DNA of 64,000 nucleotides from an uncultured Oscillospiraceae bacterium (GCA_910584285.1 CAJTYK010000006.1:1-64000), one strand, 5' to 3'; shown: positions 17,542 through 26,225, counted from the stretch's first letter. Numbers and translations are program-made. The notes: generated by a model from the letters alone, not told the origin.

Positions 17542-17605
17542 TCTGTAGGGGCGCAGCTCCAGAGACGGCACGGCATTACGGGCGGACACTGTTCGCCCCT
17601 ACAGA
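17542..17605. repeat. Inverted-repeat element between holB and ricT
   Basis: TCTGTAGGGGCG (17542-17553) and its exact reverse complement (17594-17605) flank 40 bp and are followed by TATTTTT. From memory, TGTAGGGGCG/CGCCCCTACA pairs of this kind are dispersed in Oscillospiraceae genomes. It could also act as a weak terminator. Confidence 0.7.
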
Positions 17606-17632
17606 TATTTTTCATACACGGAGGATACCCCT

Positions 17633-18850
17633 ATGACAGAGATCATCAGCGTCCGGTTCCGACCGGGCGGCAAGCAATATTACTTCGACCCCATGGGCCT
17701 CACCGTGGCCGAGGGCCAGGGCGTGATTGTGGAGACGGGTAAGGGCCTGGAATACGGCACCTGTGTGCACCGGAACACCCAGGTGGAGGACGAATCGGTG
17801 GTGCAGCCCCTGCGCCCGTTGGTGCGGCTGGCCACCGAGAAGGACGAGAAGCAGGTACGGGACAACCGGGGCCGGGAGAAGGAGGCCCTGCGGATCTGCC
17901 AGCAGCTGGTGGAGCGCCACGGGCTGGACATGAAGCTGGTGCAGGTGGAGTACAGCTTTGACGGCGGCAAGATCATCTTCTTCTTCACCTCCGACGGGCG
18001 GGTGGACTTCCGGGCCCTGGTGAAGGATCTGGCAGGCATCTTCCGGGCCCGCATCGAGCTGCGGCAGATCGGCGTGCGGGACGAGGCCAGGATGCTGGGG
18101 GGCTTCGGCATCTGCGGCAAGCCCTTCTGCTGCTCCCAGTTCCTCAACGAGTTCCAGCCCGTGTCCATCAAGATGGCCAAGACCCAGAATCTGTCCCTGA
18201 ACCCCACCAAGATCTCGGGCACCTGCGGGCGGCTGATGTGCTGCCTCAAGTACGAGCAGGGGGCCTATGAGGACGCAGTGAAGCGGTGCCCCAAGCAGGA
18301 GTCCTTCGTGGAGTGCCCTGACGGGGTGGGGACGGTGTCCGCCGTCAACGTGCTGAAGGAGCAGGTGAAGGTGCGCCTGGAGGACGCCACCGACCAGCCC
18401 CCCAAGCCCTATCTCACTAGCGAGATCCGGGTGGTGCGCTCCGGCAAGGGCAAACGGCCCGAGGGCTATATCGCCCCTCCAAAGGCAGAGCTGGAGCAGC
18501 TGCGCACCGAGGAGGGAGAGCGCGTCCGATCCGGGCGGAAGGCAGGAGAGAGCCCCGCTGATCTGGGAGAGGTGCTGGATCGCTACCTGGGGGACAGCAG
18601 CCAGCGGCAGTCTGGCGGACAGCGCCCCAATAATGGCCGCAGGAGCCGGGGCAGTGGACAGGGCCAGCCCCAGCCCAAGACCCAACAGCCTAAGCAGGCC
18701 CAGCCCCACCAGAAGCCCTTGCCCAAGAAGGAGGCCCAGCCCGGGGAGGCCAAGGGAGGCCAGACCCAGGGCCAGGGCCAAAATCACAAGCGCCGCTACC
18801 GGCCCCACCACCGGCGCAAACCGGGGGGCGGGCAGGGCGCACAGCAGTGA
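17633..18850 (+). CDS. ricT: RicT/YaaT (PSP1 domain) sporulation and RNA-processing factor
   Basis: A 405-aa protein. The PSP1 domain covers about residues 1-270, with the cysteine-rich core GGFGICGKPFCCSQFL and CGRLMCCLKYEQ that binds an iron-sulfur cluster in the Bacillus RicAFT complex. That complex helps RNase Y process mRNA and affects Spo0A activation. The last 100 residues form a low-complexity tail rich in Gln, Pro, Lys and Arg (basic RRYRPHHRRK near the end), absent in Bacillus, possibly RNA binding. GGAGG precedes the ATG. Position after darA-holB matches Bacillus yaaQ-holB-yaaT. Confidence 0.93.
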   Translation: MTEIISVRFRPGGKQYYFDPMGLTVAEGQGVIVETGKGLEYGTCVHRNTQVEDESVVQPLRPLVRLATEKDEKQVRDNRGREKEALRICQQLVERHGLDMKLVQVEYSFDGGKIIFFFTSDGRVDFRALVKDLAGIFRARIELRQIGVRDEARMLGGFGICGKPFCCSQFLNEFQPVSIKMAKTQNLSLNPTKISGTCGRLMCCLKYEQGAYEDAVKRCPKQESFVECPDGVGTVSAVNVLKEQVKVRLEDATDQPPKPYLTSEIRVVRSGKGKRPEGYIAPPKAELEQLRTEEGERVRSGRKAGESPADLGEVLDRYLGDSSQRQSGGQRPNNGRRSRGSGQGQPQPKTQQPKQAQPHQKPLPKKEAQPGEAKGGQTQGQGQNHKRRYRPHHRRKPGGGQGAQQ

Positions 18851-18854
18851 GAAC

Positions 18855-18884
18855 AGGCCCCCGGCAGAGCGCCGGGGGCCTTTG
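18855..18884 (+). terminator. Intrinsic terminator after ricT
   Basis: AGGCCCCCGGC (18855-18865) pairs with 18871-18881 over a 5-nt loop, followed by TTGCAAATTTT. Confidence 0.8.
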
Positions 18885-18904
18885 CAAATTTTCCCGGAAA
18901 ATGC

Positions 18905-18932
18905 AACCATTTCCCCCGGCCGGGGGTATTAT
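18905..18932 (+). promoter_or_regulatory. Candidate ECF-type promoter with internal palindrome
   Basis: AACC at 18905-18908, an 18-bp spacer, and TATTAT at 18927-18932. AACC is the core of many ECF -35 elements, so autoregulation by the sigma factor that follows is possible. The spacer contains a perfect 14-bp palindrome, CCCCCGGCCGGGGG (18913-18926). Assignment is tentative. Confidence 0.35.
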
Positions 18933-18992
18933 AAATGACAGGAACAAGTCCGCGCCGCGGCCGAGGCGCGGATCCGGAAAGGAGGCGCGTCC

Positions 18993-19469
18993 ATGGCACT
19001 GACTGAGGAACAGCGCACCCAGATCGTCAACCGCTGGGGGGACATGGTATACAGGCTTGCCCTGGCCCGCACCGCCAACGTCCCCGACGCAGAGGACGTG
19101 TTCCAGGAGGTCTTTCTGCGTTACTTTCGCCATGAGGACAAGTTCCACAACGATGAGTACCGCAAGGCGTGGCTTATCCGCTGCACAGTGAACCGGTGCA
19201 AAAGCCTCACCTCGTCCCCGTGGCGCAAGCGCATCGTGCCCCTGGAGACCGCCGAGGAGGTGGGGGTGGAGGACGACTACCGCGAGGTGTACAGCGCGGT
19301 GCTCTCCCTGCCCGCCAAGTACCGGGCTGTCATCCATCTGCATTACTTTGAGGGCCTGTCCGTGTCCGAGATGGCCCAGACGCTCCAACTGCCGGAGGGC
19401 ACCATCAAGTCCCAGCTCAGCCGGGGCCGTGCCCTCCTGCGGGAACTGCTTGAGGAGGTGGCGCTATGA
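18993..19469 (+). CDS. ECF sigma factor (sigma-70 family)
   Basis: A 158-aa RNA polymerase sigma factor with only regions 2 and 4. Region 2 contains DMVYRLALARTANVPDAEDVFQEVF (about residues 16-40); region 4 contains LPAKYRAVIHLHYFEGLSVSEMA and LPEGTIKSQLSRGRALL, the helix-turn-helix for -35 recognition. GGAAAGGAGG precedes the ATG. The stop overlaps the start of the next gene (ATGA), as in sigma/anti-sigma pairs. Confidence 0.95.
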   Translation: MALTEEQRTQIVNRWGDMVYRLALARTANVPDAEDVFQEVFLRYFRHEDKFHNDEYRKAWLIRCTVNRCKSLTSSPWRKRIVPLETAEEVGVEDDYREVYSAVLSLPAKYRAVIHLHYFEGLSVSEMAQTLQLPEGTIKSQLSRGRALLRELLEEVAL

Positions 19470-21031
19470 ATCGCTACAAAAAGGCAAATGAGGACATTCA
19501 TGCCCCGGAGAACGTAAAGGAAAAGGCCGTCCGGCCCCAGGGCAGGCGGGGCGGCTACACCCGCTGGACGGGGGCGGTGGCGGCCCTGCTGGCGGTGGTG
19601 CTGATTGGAGGGATCGCCGTGTACGCCAACAGACAACCCACGGTGGATCAGCCCACCCCCTATTCCGAGGACGGCCCCGGGCCGCAGGTGCGCGGCGTGG
19701 GCGTACCCGCCCAGGCCACGGCCCTGGGGGTGGCAGACTACCCGGATATACACCCTTATCCCCGGCAGGACGACTATTTTGAGGACTACACTTCTTTCAG
19801 CAGCGACAAGTATGACCGCGATATGAAGGCGTGGCAGGCGGATATGGAAGCCCTTCGCACCGGCACGGACTACACCGGGATGATGGACGAATTCCTGTCC
19901 CGCTCCACCGCCCAGTTCCTCACCGGAGCCGGGGAGGACAACCGGGTCTACTCCCCCCTCAACGTCTATATGGCCCTGTCCATGCTGGCGGAGACCGCCG
20001 GGGAAAACTCCCGGGCGCAGATCCTGAACCTGTTGCAGGTGGACTCCATCGAAGCCCTACGGGAGCGGGCCAACGCCCTGTGGCGGGACAACTACCGGGA
20101 CGACGGCACCGTGACCTCCATCCTGGGCAACTCTCTGTGGCTGCGGGACGACTTCACCTACAGTAAAAAGACCCTGGACACCCTGGCCAAGAATTACTAC
20201 GCCTCCTCCTTCTCCGGCAAGATGGGGACGGAGGAATATAATCAGGCCCTGCGGGACTGGCTCAACGAGCAGACCAACGGCCTGCTGGCGGAGCAGGCGG
20301 AGGGCATCGAGATGGATGCCCGGACGGTGCTGGCCCTGGCCTCCACCCTCTACTTCAAGGCCGCCTGGGGCAGCGAGTTCAACCCGGAGAATACCGAGAC
20401 GGATACCTTCCACGCCCTGTCCGGCGATGTGGACGTAGAGTTCATGCACAAGACCATGGAGGGTACCTACTACTGGGGCGAGCACTTCGCCGCCGTGAAG
20501 CTGAGCTTCCAGGAGGGCGGCGACCTGTGGCTGATCCTCCCCGATGAGGGGTATGCCGTGGACAAACTGCTGGAGAGCAGCGAGGCCATGGACTTCCTGC
20601 TGGCAGACAAGCGCGGCCGGTGGGACGAGAAGGCCCAGAAAACTGTGGGCGCGTGGCCGGGGCAGAAGTTCCTCGATATCAACCTGTCCATGCCCAAATT
20701 TGACGTGTCCTCCGATCTGGATCTCATCGAGGGCCTGAAGGCCCTGGGCGTCACCGATGTGTTCGATCCCGGTGTGTCCAACTTTGAGCCCCTGGAGGCG
20801 TCCACGGTTGATCCACTGTATATCAGTAAGGCCCAGCACGCCGCCCGGGTGAAGGTGGACGAGGAGGGCTGTGAGGCAGCGGCCTACACCGTCATGATCA
20901 TGGAGGTCACGGCTATGGCGCCCCCGAACGAGAAAGTGGACTTTATCCTGGATCGGCCCTTCCTGTTCGCCATCACCGGGGACAGCGGACTGCCGCTGTT
21001 CACCGGCGTGGTGAACCAGCCCAATGGGTGA
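19466..21031 (+). CDS. Membrane-anchored serpin with anti-sigma-like N-terminus
   Basis: A 521-aa protein. Residues 1-33 (MNRYKKANEDIHAPENVKEK) resemble the cytoplasmic start of Clostridial anti-sigma factors; a single transmembrane helix follows at about 35-53. Residues 145-517 form a complete serpin: SPLNVYMALSML, NSLWLRDD, STLYFKAAW, and the reactive-centre hinge VDEEGCEAAAYT (464-475) followed by the loop to PP and FLFAITGD. The small-residue hinge is typical of inhibitory serpins, which trap serine or cysteine proteases covalently. Overlap with the ECF sigma gene suggests that protease binding outside could release the sigma factor. That link is inferred. Confidence 0.88.
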   Translation: MNRYKKANEDIHAPENVKEKAVRPQGRRGGYTRWTGAVAALLAVVLIGGIAVYANRQPTVDQPTPYSEDGPGPQVRGVGVPAQATALGVADYPDIHPYPRQDDYFEDYTSFSSDKYDRDMKAWQADMEALRTGTDYTGMMDEFLSRSTAQFLTGAGEDNRVYSPLNVYMALSMLAETAGENSRAQILNLLQVDSIEALRERANALWRDNYRDDGTVTSILGNSLWLRDDFTYSKKTLDTLAKNYYASSFSGKMGTEEYNQALRDWLNEQTNGLLAEQAEGIEMDARTVLALASTLYFKAAWGSEFNPENTETDTFHALSGDVDVEFMHKTMEGTYYWGEHFAAVKLSFQEGGDLWLILPDEGYAVDKLLESSEAMDFLLADKRGRWDEKAQKTVGAWPGQKFLDINLSMPKFDVSSDLDLIEGLKALGVTDVFDPGVSNFEPLEASTVDPLYISKAQHAARVKVDEEGCEAAAYTVMIMEVTAMAPPNEKVDFILDRPFLFAITGDSGLPLFTGVVNQPNG

Positions 21032-21035
21032 CGGG

Positions 21036-21475
21036 ATGAAGCGCCGCCCCCTCTTGCCGCTTCTCGGCGGCCTCGCCGCCCTGCTGGCGGCGGGGCTGCT
21101 CCTGTGCCCCGCGCCGGCACGCGGCCCCTCCGGGATCTCACCGCCGGGGACGCGCGGCCCTTCCAGAAGCTCACCGCCCGGGACATTCAATCCGTGAAGC
21201 TGGAACTCTATCCGCCCGACGTGGAGTTCACCCTCACCCGGGAGGAGATCGAGGAGCTGGCACCCCTGCTGAACGGCGTGGTGGTCTACCAGCGGGACGA
21301 CAGCTATCGGGAGTACGACGGTCAGGCCTGCCTCTTTACCCTCACGCTGGCGGACGGGAGCCGGATCACCGTGGAAGCATACAACCCCTTCCTCATTGTG
21401 GACGGCGTGGGCCGGCGCTGCGAATACGGGCCCTGCGAGGCGCTGAGCCACTTTGCCAACACCCTGCGGGACTGA
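21036..21475 (+). pseudogene. Frameshifted small secreted protein
   Basis: An ATG at 21036 opens a signal peptide (MKRRPLLPLLGGLAALLAAG, then LLLCPAPAR) that runs into a stop near 21197. The body of the protein continues in another frame, from about 21104 to 21475: LTARDIQSVKLELYPPDVEF, TREEIEELAPLL, ADGSRITVEAYNPFLIVDG. The join falls between about 21095 and 21130 and needs a one-base correction. Either the gene is broken or the GC-rich sequence holds an error. The body is a small exported protein of unknown function; it starts 4 bp after the serpin stop. Confidence 0.65.
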
Positions 21476-21510
21476 AAAAAGGCCCTCCCTGCAAAGCGGG
21501 GAGGGCTTCA
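21476..21510. terminator. Weak hairpin after frameshifted gene
   Basis: GCCCTCCC pairs with GGGAGGGC over a 9-nt loop. An A-run precedes it, so the T-tail is better on the minus strand; only TTCAGC follows on the plus strand. Confidence 0.45.
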
Positions 21511-21636
21511 GCGTGTCGAAAATACCTTTTCGCCACGCTGGGCCTGCCTTTTTCTGTTGGAAAAAAGAGAGGACAGGCGGGGAAAAAAGCGGTATACTAT
21601 CCCTGCTGTACAGCAAACGCAAAGGAGCGAGGCAAT

Positions 21637-22476
21637 ATGGAATGGATCGACAGGCTCAACCGGGCCATGGACTACGTGGAAAGCCATCTGGAGGAACCGG
21701 ACTGGCAGGAGGCGGCGGGCATCGCCTGCTGTTCCCCCTACCACTTCCAGCGGATGTTCGCCCTGCTGGCGGGGGTGTCCCTGTCGGAGTACGTCCGTCG
21801 GCGGAGAATGTCACGGGCGGCGGCGGATCTACAGAGCGGGGCGCGGATTTTGGACGTGGCGCTGAACTACGGCTACAGCTCGCCCACCGCCTTCAACCGG
21901 GCGTTCCAGGCCGTCCACGGCCTGCCCCCGTCCCAGGCCAAAAAGCCGGGGGTGAGACTGAAAAGCTATCCGCCCCTGCGCTTCGCCATCACGGTACAAG
22001 GAGTGGAAGAAATGGAGTATCGCATTGAAACGAGGGACGCCTTCCGCATTGTGGGGATCTCGGCGCCTCTGGGCCCGGACATGGAGGAAAACTTCCGGAA
22101 CGTGCCCCAGCTCTGGGGGCGGGCGGCGGCGGACGGCACCATCCCCCGGCTGGCCGCGCTGATGGACGGCGAGCCCAAGGGTCTGCTGGGCGTGTGCGGC
22201 GGAAAGGACAACTCCCGGTATTTTATCGCGGCGGCGTCCTCCGCCCCGGCGGCGGACGGGCTGGAGGAGTACACCGTCCCCGCCCTCACCTGGGCGATGT
22301 TCCCCGGCGATGGGGACGGCGCCCAGGCCATCCAGCGGCTTCAGCGGCGGGTGGTCACCGAGTGGCTGCCCACCTCCGGCTATGAGTACGCCGAGGGGCC
22401 AGATGTGGAGGTCTATCTGAACCCGGAGTGCACCAAATTTGAGGTGTGGATCCCGGTGGTCAAGGCAAAACAGTGA
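21637..22476 (+). CDS. AraC-family regulator with GyrI-like effector domain
   Basis: A 279-aa transcription factor. Residues 1-105 hold two AraC helix-turn-helix motifs (CCSPYHFQRMFALLAGVSLSEY and LNYGYSSPTAFNRAFQAVHG). Residues 125-275 form a GyrI-like/Bacterial effector-binding domain (EYRIETRDAFRIVGI, YTVPALTWAMFPG, FEVWIPV), which in Rob/SbmC-type proteins binds small hydrophobic ligands. A TATACT at 21593-21598 may be the -10. AAGGAG precedes the ATG. No drug pump or other target lies next to it. Confidence 0.92.
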   Translation: MEWIDRLNRAMDYVESHLEEPDWQEAAGIACCSPYHFQRMFALLAGVSLSEYVRRRRMSRAAADLQSGARILDVALNYGYSSPTAFNRAFQAVHGLPPSQAKKPGVRLKSYPPLRFAITVQGVEEMEYRIETRDAFRIVGISAPLGPDMEENFRNVPQLWGRAAADGTIPRLAALMDGEPKGLLGVCGGKDNSRYFIAAASSAPAADGLEEYTVPALTWAMFPGDGDGAQAIQRLQRRVVTEWLPTSGYEYAEGPDVEVYLNPECTKFEVWIPVVKAKQ

Positions 22477-22518
22477 AACAAGGTCCCCTCTCCCGCGGGA
22501 GAGGGGACCTTGTTTGTG
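22477..22518. terminator. Bidirectional terminator between araC-type gene and ileS
   Basis: A perfect 38-bp inverted repeat: AACAAGGTCCCCTCTCCCG (22477-22495) and its complement (22496-22514), then TGTGG. It serves the convergent genes on both sides. Confidence 0.85.
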
Positions 22519-22521
22519 GGG

Positions 22522-25302
22522 TTATTCGCCCAGCACTTTGGCGCAGCGGTCGCACAGCTCGGCATGGTGGCCGGCCGTACCGATAGACGCGTTGTGGTTC
22601 CAGCACCGGGGGCACTTGGGGGCCTCGGACAGCTTCACGGCGGCAGACACGGCCCCGCCCTGCTCCACCGTCACCTTGGACACGATGAACAGGGTGGCCA
22701 GGTCGGTCTCGTCGAAGCCGGGGAGGTACTCCCCCTTCTCCCAGGCAGCGAAGGCATCCCCATCCAGGATCAGGGTCACTTCGGCGTCCTGGTTCTTCTT
22801 GACCTGCCCCTTGGCGTCCTCCAGGGCCTTGAGCACCACGTCCCGCACCTCCAGCAGCTTGTTCCAACGGGCGGCTTCGGCCTCGGACAGCGCCAGCGCG
22901 GGGTCGTAGTCCGGGATGTCGTTGAACAGCACGCACTCGGGATCGTCCCCGGCCTTGTGGGGCATGGCCGTCCAGATCTCCTGGCTGGTGAAGGCCAGGA
23001 TGGGGGCCAGCATCCGGGTCATGCCGTCCAGGATCCGGTACAGGGCGGACTGGGCGGAGGCGCGGCCCGCGTCGTCCCCGCAGTACAGACGATCCTTGAT
23101 GATGTCCAGGTAGAAGCTGGACATATCCACCACGCAGAAGTTGTAAATCGCGCGATAGACGGTGTGGAACTCATAGCCGTCATAGCCGGCCCGCACGTCC
23201 CGCACCAAATCGTTGAAGGCCGCCACCGCCCACTTGTCCAGATCCAGCATATCCTTGACCGCCACCGTCTGGTTCGGGTCGAAGCCGTCCAGATTGCCCA
23301 GCATATACCGGGCGGTGTTGCGGATTTTCAGGTACGCCTGGGACAGCTGCTTCATCAGCTCCGGGGAGATCCGCATATCCTGGGTGTAGTCCGCGGAGGA
23401 GGCCCACAGGCGCAACATATCCGCGCCGTAGTCCTTGATGACCTCCTCGGGGGGCATGGCGTTGCCCAGGGACTTGTGCATGGCCTTGCCCTCGCCGTCC
23501 ACCGTCCAGCCGTGGGTGATGATCTGCTTGTAGGGGGCCACGCCGTTGCAGGCGATGGAGGTGAGCATGGAGGACTGGAACCAGCCCCGGTACTGGTCGC
23601 CGCCCTCCAGATACACGTCGGCGGGGTAGTGGAGGTTGGGGCGCTGATCCGCCACGGCGGCCCAGGTGGAGCCGGAGTCGAACCACACGTCCATGATGTC
23701 GTTCTCCTTGGAGAACTGGTTCTTGCCGCACTTGGGGCACTGGAAGCCGGTGGGGACAAGCTCCCCGGCGGTCTTTTCAAACCAGACGTTGGAGCCGTGC
23801 TCCTGGAACAGCTCCGCCACGTGGGCGATGGTCTCCGGGGTGACGATGGCCTCGCCGCAGCTGTCGCAGTAGAACACTGGGATGGGCACGCCCCACACCC
23901 GCTGCCGGGAGATGCACCAGTCGTTGCGCTCGGTGATCATGGACACCATGCGGTCCTTGCCCCAGGCGGGGTGCCAGGAGATGCCGTCGCAGGCCTTGAC
24001 CGCCTGGTCCTTGATGGCGTCCACGGAGCAGAACCACTGCTCGGTGGCCCGGTAGATGATGGGGTGCTTGCACCGCCAGCAGTGGGGGTAGGAGTGGGTG
24101 ATGCTGGCCTTGGCCAGCAGGAAGCCCTCCGCCTCCAGGTCGGCCACCACCATGTCGTTGCCCTTGGCGTAGAACTGGCCGTTGTACCGCGCGTCGGTCA
24201 TGACGCCCTTGGCGTTCACCGGCACGGGCACGCCAATATGGGTCAGCCCCGCGTCGTCGTACCGCTTGCACACGTCGAAGTCCTCCGCGCCGAAGCCGGG
24301 GGCGGTGTGGACGCAGCCGGTGCCCGCGTCCAGCGTCACGTGGTCGCCGTTGAGGATCACGCTGTCCTGATCCAGCAGGGGGTGCTTGGCCACCATCAGC
24401 TCAAAGTCGGAGCCCTTCAGCGTGGCCAGCACCTTGCAGGCGGCGAAGTCGATGCCCGCCTGCTTGCACACGCCCTCGGACAGCTCCTTGGCCAACACGT
24501 ACACCTCCCCATTGGGGGCCTGGAGGAGCACGTAGTCAAAATTGGCGTTCATGGAGATGGCGGTGTTGCCGGGGATCGTCCAGGGGGTGGTGGTCCAGAT
24601 CACGAAAAACAGCTTGCTAAGGTCGCAGTATTGGCCCAGCTTACCCTTGTCGTCCTTCACCGGGAACTTGACGAAGATGGTGGTGCAGGGGTCGTCCTGG
24701 TAATCGATCTCCGCCTCCGCCAGGGCGGTCTGGTCGTGGGGGCACCAGTACACCGACTTCATGCCCTTGTAGATCAGGCCCTTCTCCGCCATCTTGCCAA
24801 AGACCTCGATCTGCTTGGCCTCGAACTCGGGCAGCAGGGTGATATAGGGGTTGTCCCACTCGCCCAGCACACCTAAACGCTGAAACTGCCCGGTCATCTT
24901 GCCGATATACTGGGTGGCAAACTCCCGGCACTTGTCCCGGAAGGCGGCCACAGACATCTCCTCCCGCTTGACGCTCTTGTCCTTGAGCACGGCGGTCTCG
25001 ATGGGCAGGCCGTGGGTGTCCCAGCCGGGGACGTAGGGGGCGCAGAAGCCCGTCATGTTCTTGTACTTGACGATGATATCCTTCAGGATCTTGTTCATGG
25101 CGGTGCCGATGTGGATGTTGCCGTTGGCGTAGGGGGGGCCGTCGTGGAGGACGAAGCGGGGCTTGCCCGCGTTTTTCTCCATCAGCTTTTGGTAGGTGAT
25201 CTTGGCCCACTGGGGGTTGAGCAGCTCCGGCTCCCGGCGGGGCAGCCCCGCCCGCATGGGGAAGTCTGTCTTGGGAAGGTGGACGGTCTTGTTGTAGTCC
25301 AT
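22522..25302 (-). CDS. ileS: Isoleucyl-tRNA synthetase
   Basis: A 926-aa class I synthetase that charges tRNA-Ile. HIGH motif appears as HIGT in [18 protein letters not shown] (64-67); the KMSKS equivalent is KAMHKSLGN near residue 600; the editing domain includes [16 protein letters not shown]. The C-terminal zinc domain has CPRCW and CDRC. Start ATG at 25302 with AGGAGG. Its Ile-specific T-box leader lies about 600 bp upstream, with an XRE gene and a divergent small gene in between, an unusual arrangement. Confidence 0.97.
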   Translation of the reverse strand: MDYNKTVHLPKTDFPMRAGLPRREPELLNPQWAKITYQKLMEKNAGKPRFVLHDGPPYANGNIHIGTAMNKILKDIIVKYKNMTGFCAPYVPGWDTHGLPIETAVLKDKSVKREEMSVAAFRDKCREFATQYIGKMTGQFQRLGVLGEWDNPYITLLPEFEAKQIEVFGKMAEKGLIYKGMKSVYWCPHDQTALAEAEIDYQDDPCTTIFVKFPVKDDKGKLGQYCDLSKLFFVIWTTTPWTIPGNTAISMNANFDYVLLQAPNGEVYVLAKELSEGVCKQAGIDFAACKVLATLKGSDFELMVAKHPLLDQDSVILNGDHVTLDAGTGCVHTAPGFGAEDFDVCKRYDDAGLTHIGVPVPVNAKGVMTDARYNGQFYAKGNDMVVADLEAEGFLLAKASITHSYPHCWRCKHPIIYRATEQWFCSVDAIKDQAVKACDGISWHPAWGKDRMVSMITERNDWCISRQRVWGVPIPVFYCDSCGEAIVTPETIAHVAELFQEHGSNVWFEKTAGELVPTGFQCPKCGKNQFSKENDIMDVWFDSGSTWAAVADQRPNLHYPADVYLEGGDQYRGWFQSSMLTSIACNGVAPYKQIITHGWTVDGEGKAMHKSLGNAMPPEEVIKDYGADMLRLWASSADYTQDMRISPELMKQLSQAYLKIRNTARYMLGNLDGFDPNQTVAVKDMLDLDKWAVAAFNDLVRDVRAGYDGYEFHTVYRAIYNFCVVDMSSFYLDIIKDRLYCGDDAGRASAQSALYRILDGMTRMLAPILAFTSQEIWTAMPHKAGDDPECVLFNDIPDYDPALALSEAEAARWNKLLEVRDVVLKALEDAKGQVKKNQDAEVTLILDGDAFAAWEKGEYLPGFDETDLATLFIVSKVTVEQGGAVSAAVKLSEAPKCPRCWNHNASIGTAGHHAELCDRCAKVLGE

Positions 25303-25332
25303 ATTGGGATTCCTCCTAAATAGAATATCATG

Positions 25333-25542
25333 TTATTTGCGGGTATCGCTCCGGCCCAGCAGATAATCGGTGGTGACGTCATAATAATCCGCAATCCGCA
25401 CAATTACAGAAGCAGTCGGCTCACGTTTGCCCTGTTCATAAAGGCAATACGAACTCATACTGATGTCCAACGCAACGGCAGCCTGTTCTTGCCGAAGGCT
25501 CTTTTCCTTTCGGAGTTCTTTCAATCTTTCTGATAATTTCAT
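25333..25542 (-). CDS. XRE-family regulator (copy A)
   Basis: A 69-aa helix-turn-helix protein: MKLSERLKELRKEKSLRQEQ, AAVALDISMSSYCLYEQGKREP, then YYDVTTDYLLGRSD. It is one HTH domain with no extra part. It ends 30 bp before ileS on the same strand and starts divergently from an 85-aa gene, with a consensus promoter and a near-palindrome between. It closely parallels the XRE gene at 29219-29431, also divergent from an 86-aa gene. Likely an autorepressor of that intergenic region. AAGGGGG precedes its ATG. Confidence 0.85.
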   Translation of the reverse strand: MKLSERLKELRKEKSLRQEQAAVALDISMSSYCLYEQGKREPTASVIVRIADYYDVTTDYLLGRSDTRK

Positions 25543-25552
25543 ACTAACCCCC

Positions 25553-25581
25553 TTGACAAGCTCCAGCGAAAAAAGTATAAT
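25553..25581 (+). promoter_or_regulatory. Consensus promoter of 85-aa gene (copy A)
   Basis: TTGACA (25553-25558), 17 bp, TATAAT (25576-25581): a perfect sigma-A promoter. Confidence 0.92.
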
Positions 25582-25603
25582 TAAATTAATCCGATTGAAT
25601 TAA
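25581..25603. promoter_or_regulatory. Near-palindromic candidate operator (copy A)
   Basis: A 23-bp imperfect palindrome, with 18 of 23 positions self-complementary, centred on ATCCGATTG and starting at the -10. It covers the transcription start of the 85-aa gene and fits binding by the divergent XRE protein. Inference. Confidence 0.5.
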
Positions 25604-25622
25604 CGAAAGGATTTGACCATTG

Positions 25623-25880
25623 ATGGACGATATACTCGATATGCTGGTACAGGAGATAGAGCGGCGCACATTCCCGGGTTCTTACGCACAGTCGGAATAC
25701 CGCCAAAAGCAGTCTCAGGCGTTAATACATAGGAATTGGCTGGAAGAACACCTGAGCGAGGAAGAAATGAAACATTTGGAACAAATGCAGAACGCGGACA
25801 TAAGCGCCGCCGCGTTGGAGCATGAGGCCCTGATCCGCACCGCCCTGGCCGTGGGCATCCGCCTAACGCTCCCCGGCTAA
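25623..25880 (+). CDS. Small acidic helical protein, DUF6809-like (copy A)
   Basis: An 85-aa soluble protein, predicted mostly helical and acidic (HLSEEEMKHLEQMQ), ending IRTALAVGIRLTL. It matches the 86-aa protein at 29522-29782 in size, spacing, and a closing pattern of aromatic/hydrophobic residue, Gly and Arg (VGIRL versus VGFRM). It may belong to the DUF6809 family; function unknown. ATG at 25623; a TTG at 25620 is also possible with AAAGG upstream. The stop directly abuts the T-box terminator of the opposite strand. Confidence 0.65.
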   Translation: MDDILDMLVQEIERRTFPGSYAQSEYRQKQSQALIHRNWLEEHLSEEEMKHLEQMQNADISAAALEHEALIRTALAVGIRLTLPG

Positions 25881-25882
25881 CG

Positions 25883-25917
25883 AAAAACGCCCCTGCCCCC
25901 AAACGGAGACAAAGGCG
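25883..25917 (-). terminator. T-box regulatory terminator
   Basis: On the minus strand CGCCTTTGTCTCC pairs over 13 positions (with G-U pairs) with GGGGGCAGGGGCG around a GTTT loop, then TTTTT. It follows the T-box sequence by 4 nt and forms the OFF state. Confidence 0.88.
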
Positions 25918-26166
25918 CAAACCCCTGCGGTACCACTCCCATTCCGCGCCATGCGCGGCACTCGTGCGTCCGGTAACGGGGACTTCCGGCGGAGCCTACT
26001 GCCGCGCAGCGTGCGCGGGTTCGATCCGCGGCTCACAGGGGATCTTCGCCGGGGCTGCCCCGCCGCCCTCGCACCGTGCGGGCGGCTCTCTGGGAGGAAG
26101 CTGGCCGGTTACTCGTCCTGCTCAAAGCCTTATGAGATAGCGCCCGCCCCTTCAGGAAGCGGACGC
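25883..26166 (-). promoter_or_regulatory. T-box riboswitch, Ile (ATC) specifier
   Basis: Reading the minus strand in order: AGGACGAGTAACC (loop E side of stem I), CAGAGAGCCGCCC and GGTGCGAGGGCGG (distal stem I), GAAGATC with the likely specifier ATC at 26041-26043 followed by TGAGC, then GAGTGGTACCGCAGGGG (25922-25938), the T-box that binds the tRNA acceptor end, and finally the terminator. Uncharged tRNA-Ile should allow read-through. An extra hairpin (AGCG...CGCT) precedes stem I. The natural target is ileS, yet 580 bp with two small genes separate them. Confidence 0.92.
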
Positions 26167-26171
26167 TATTT

Positions 26172-26200
26172 ATAGTATCGTCAAAACCGGGATTTGTCAA
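26172..26200 (-). promoter_or_regulatory. Promoter of T-box leader
   Basis: Minus strand TTGACA (26195-26200), 17 bp, TACTAT (26172-26177), placed just ahead of the T-box leader and just after the ptb gene. Confidence 0.88.
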
Positions 26201-26225
26201 CTGTTTTCCGAAGAAAAACTTCACA

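Noticed and set aside
22510..24876. A 788-residue plus-strand frame opposite ileS
   Set aside because: ileS is certain on the minus strand; the frame has no domains and has shadow composition.
25883..25917. A terminator for the plus-strand 85-aa gene
   Set aside because: The T-run is only on the minus-strand side, so the hairpin belongs to the T-box.
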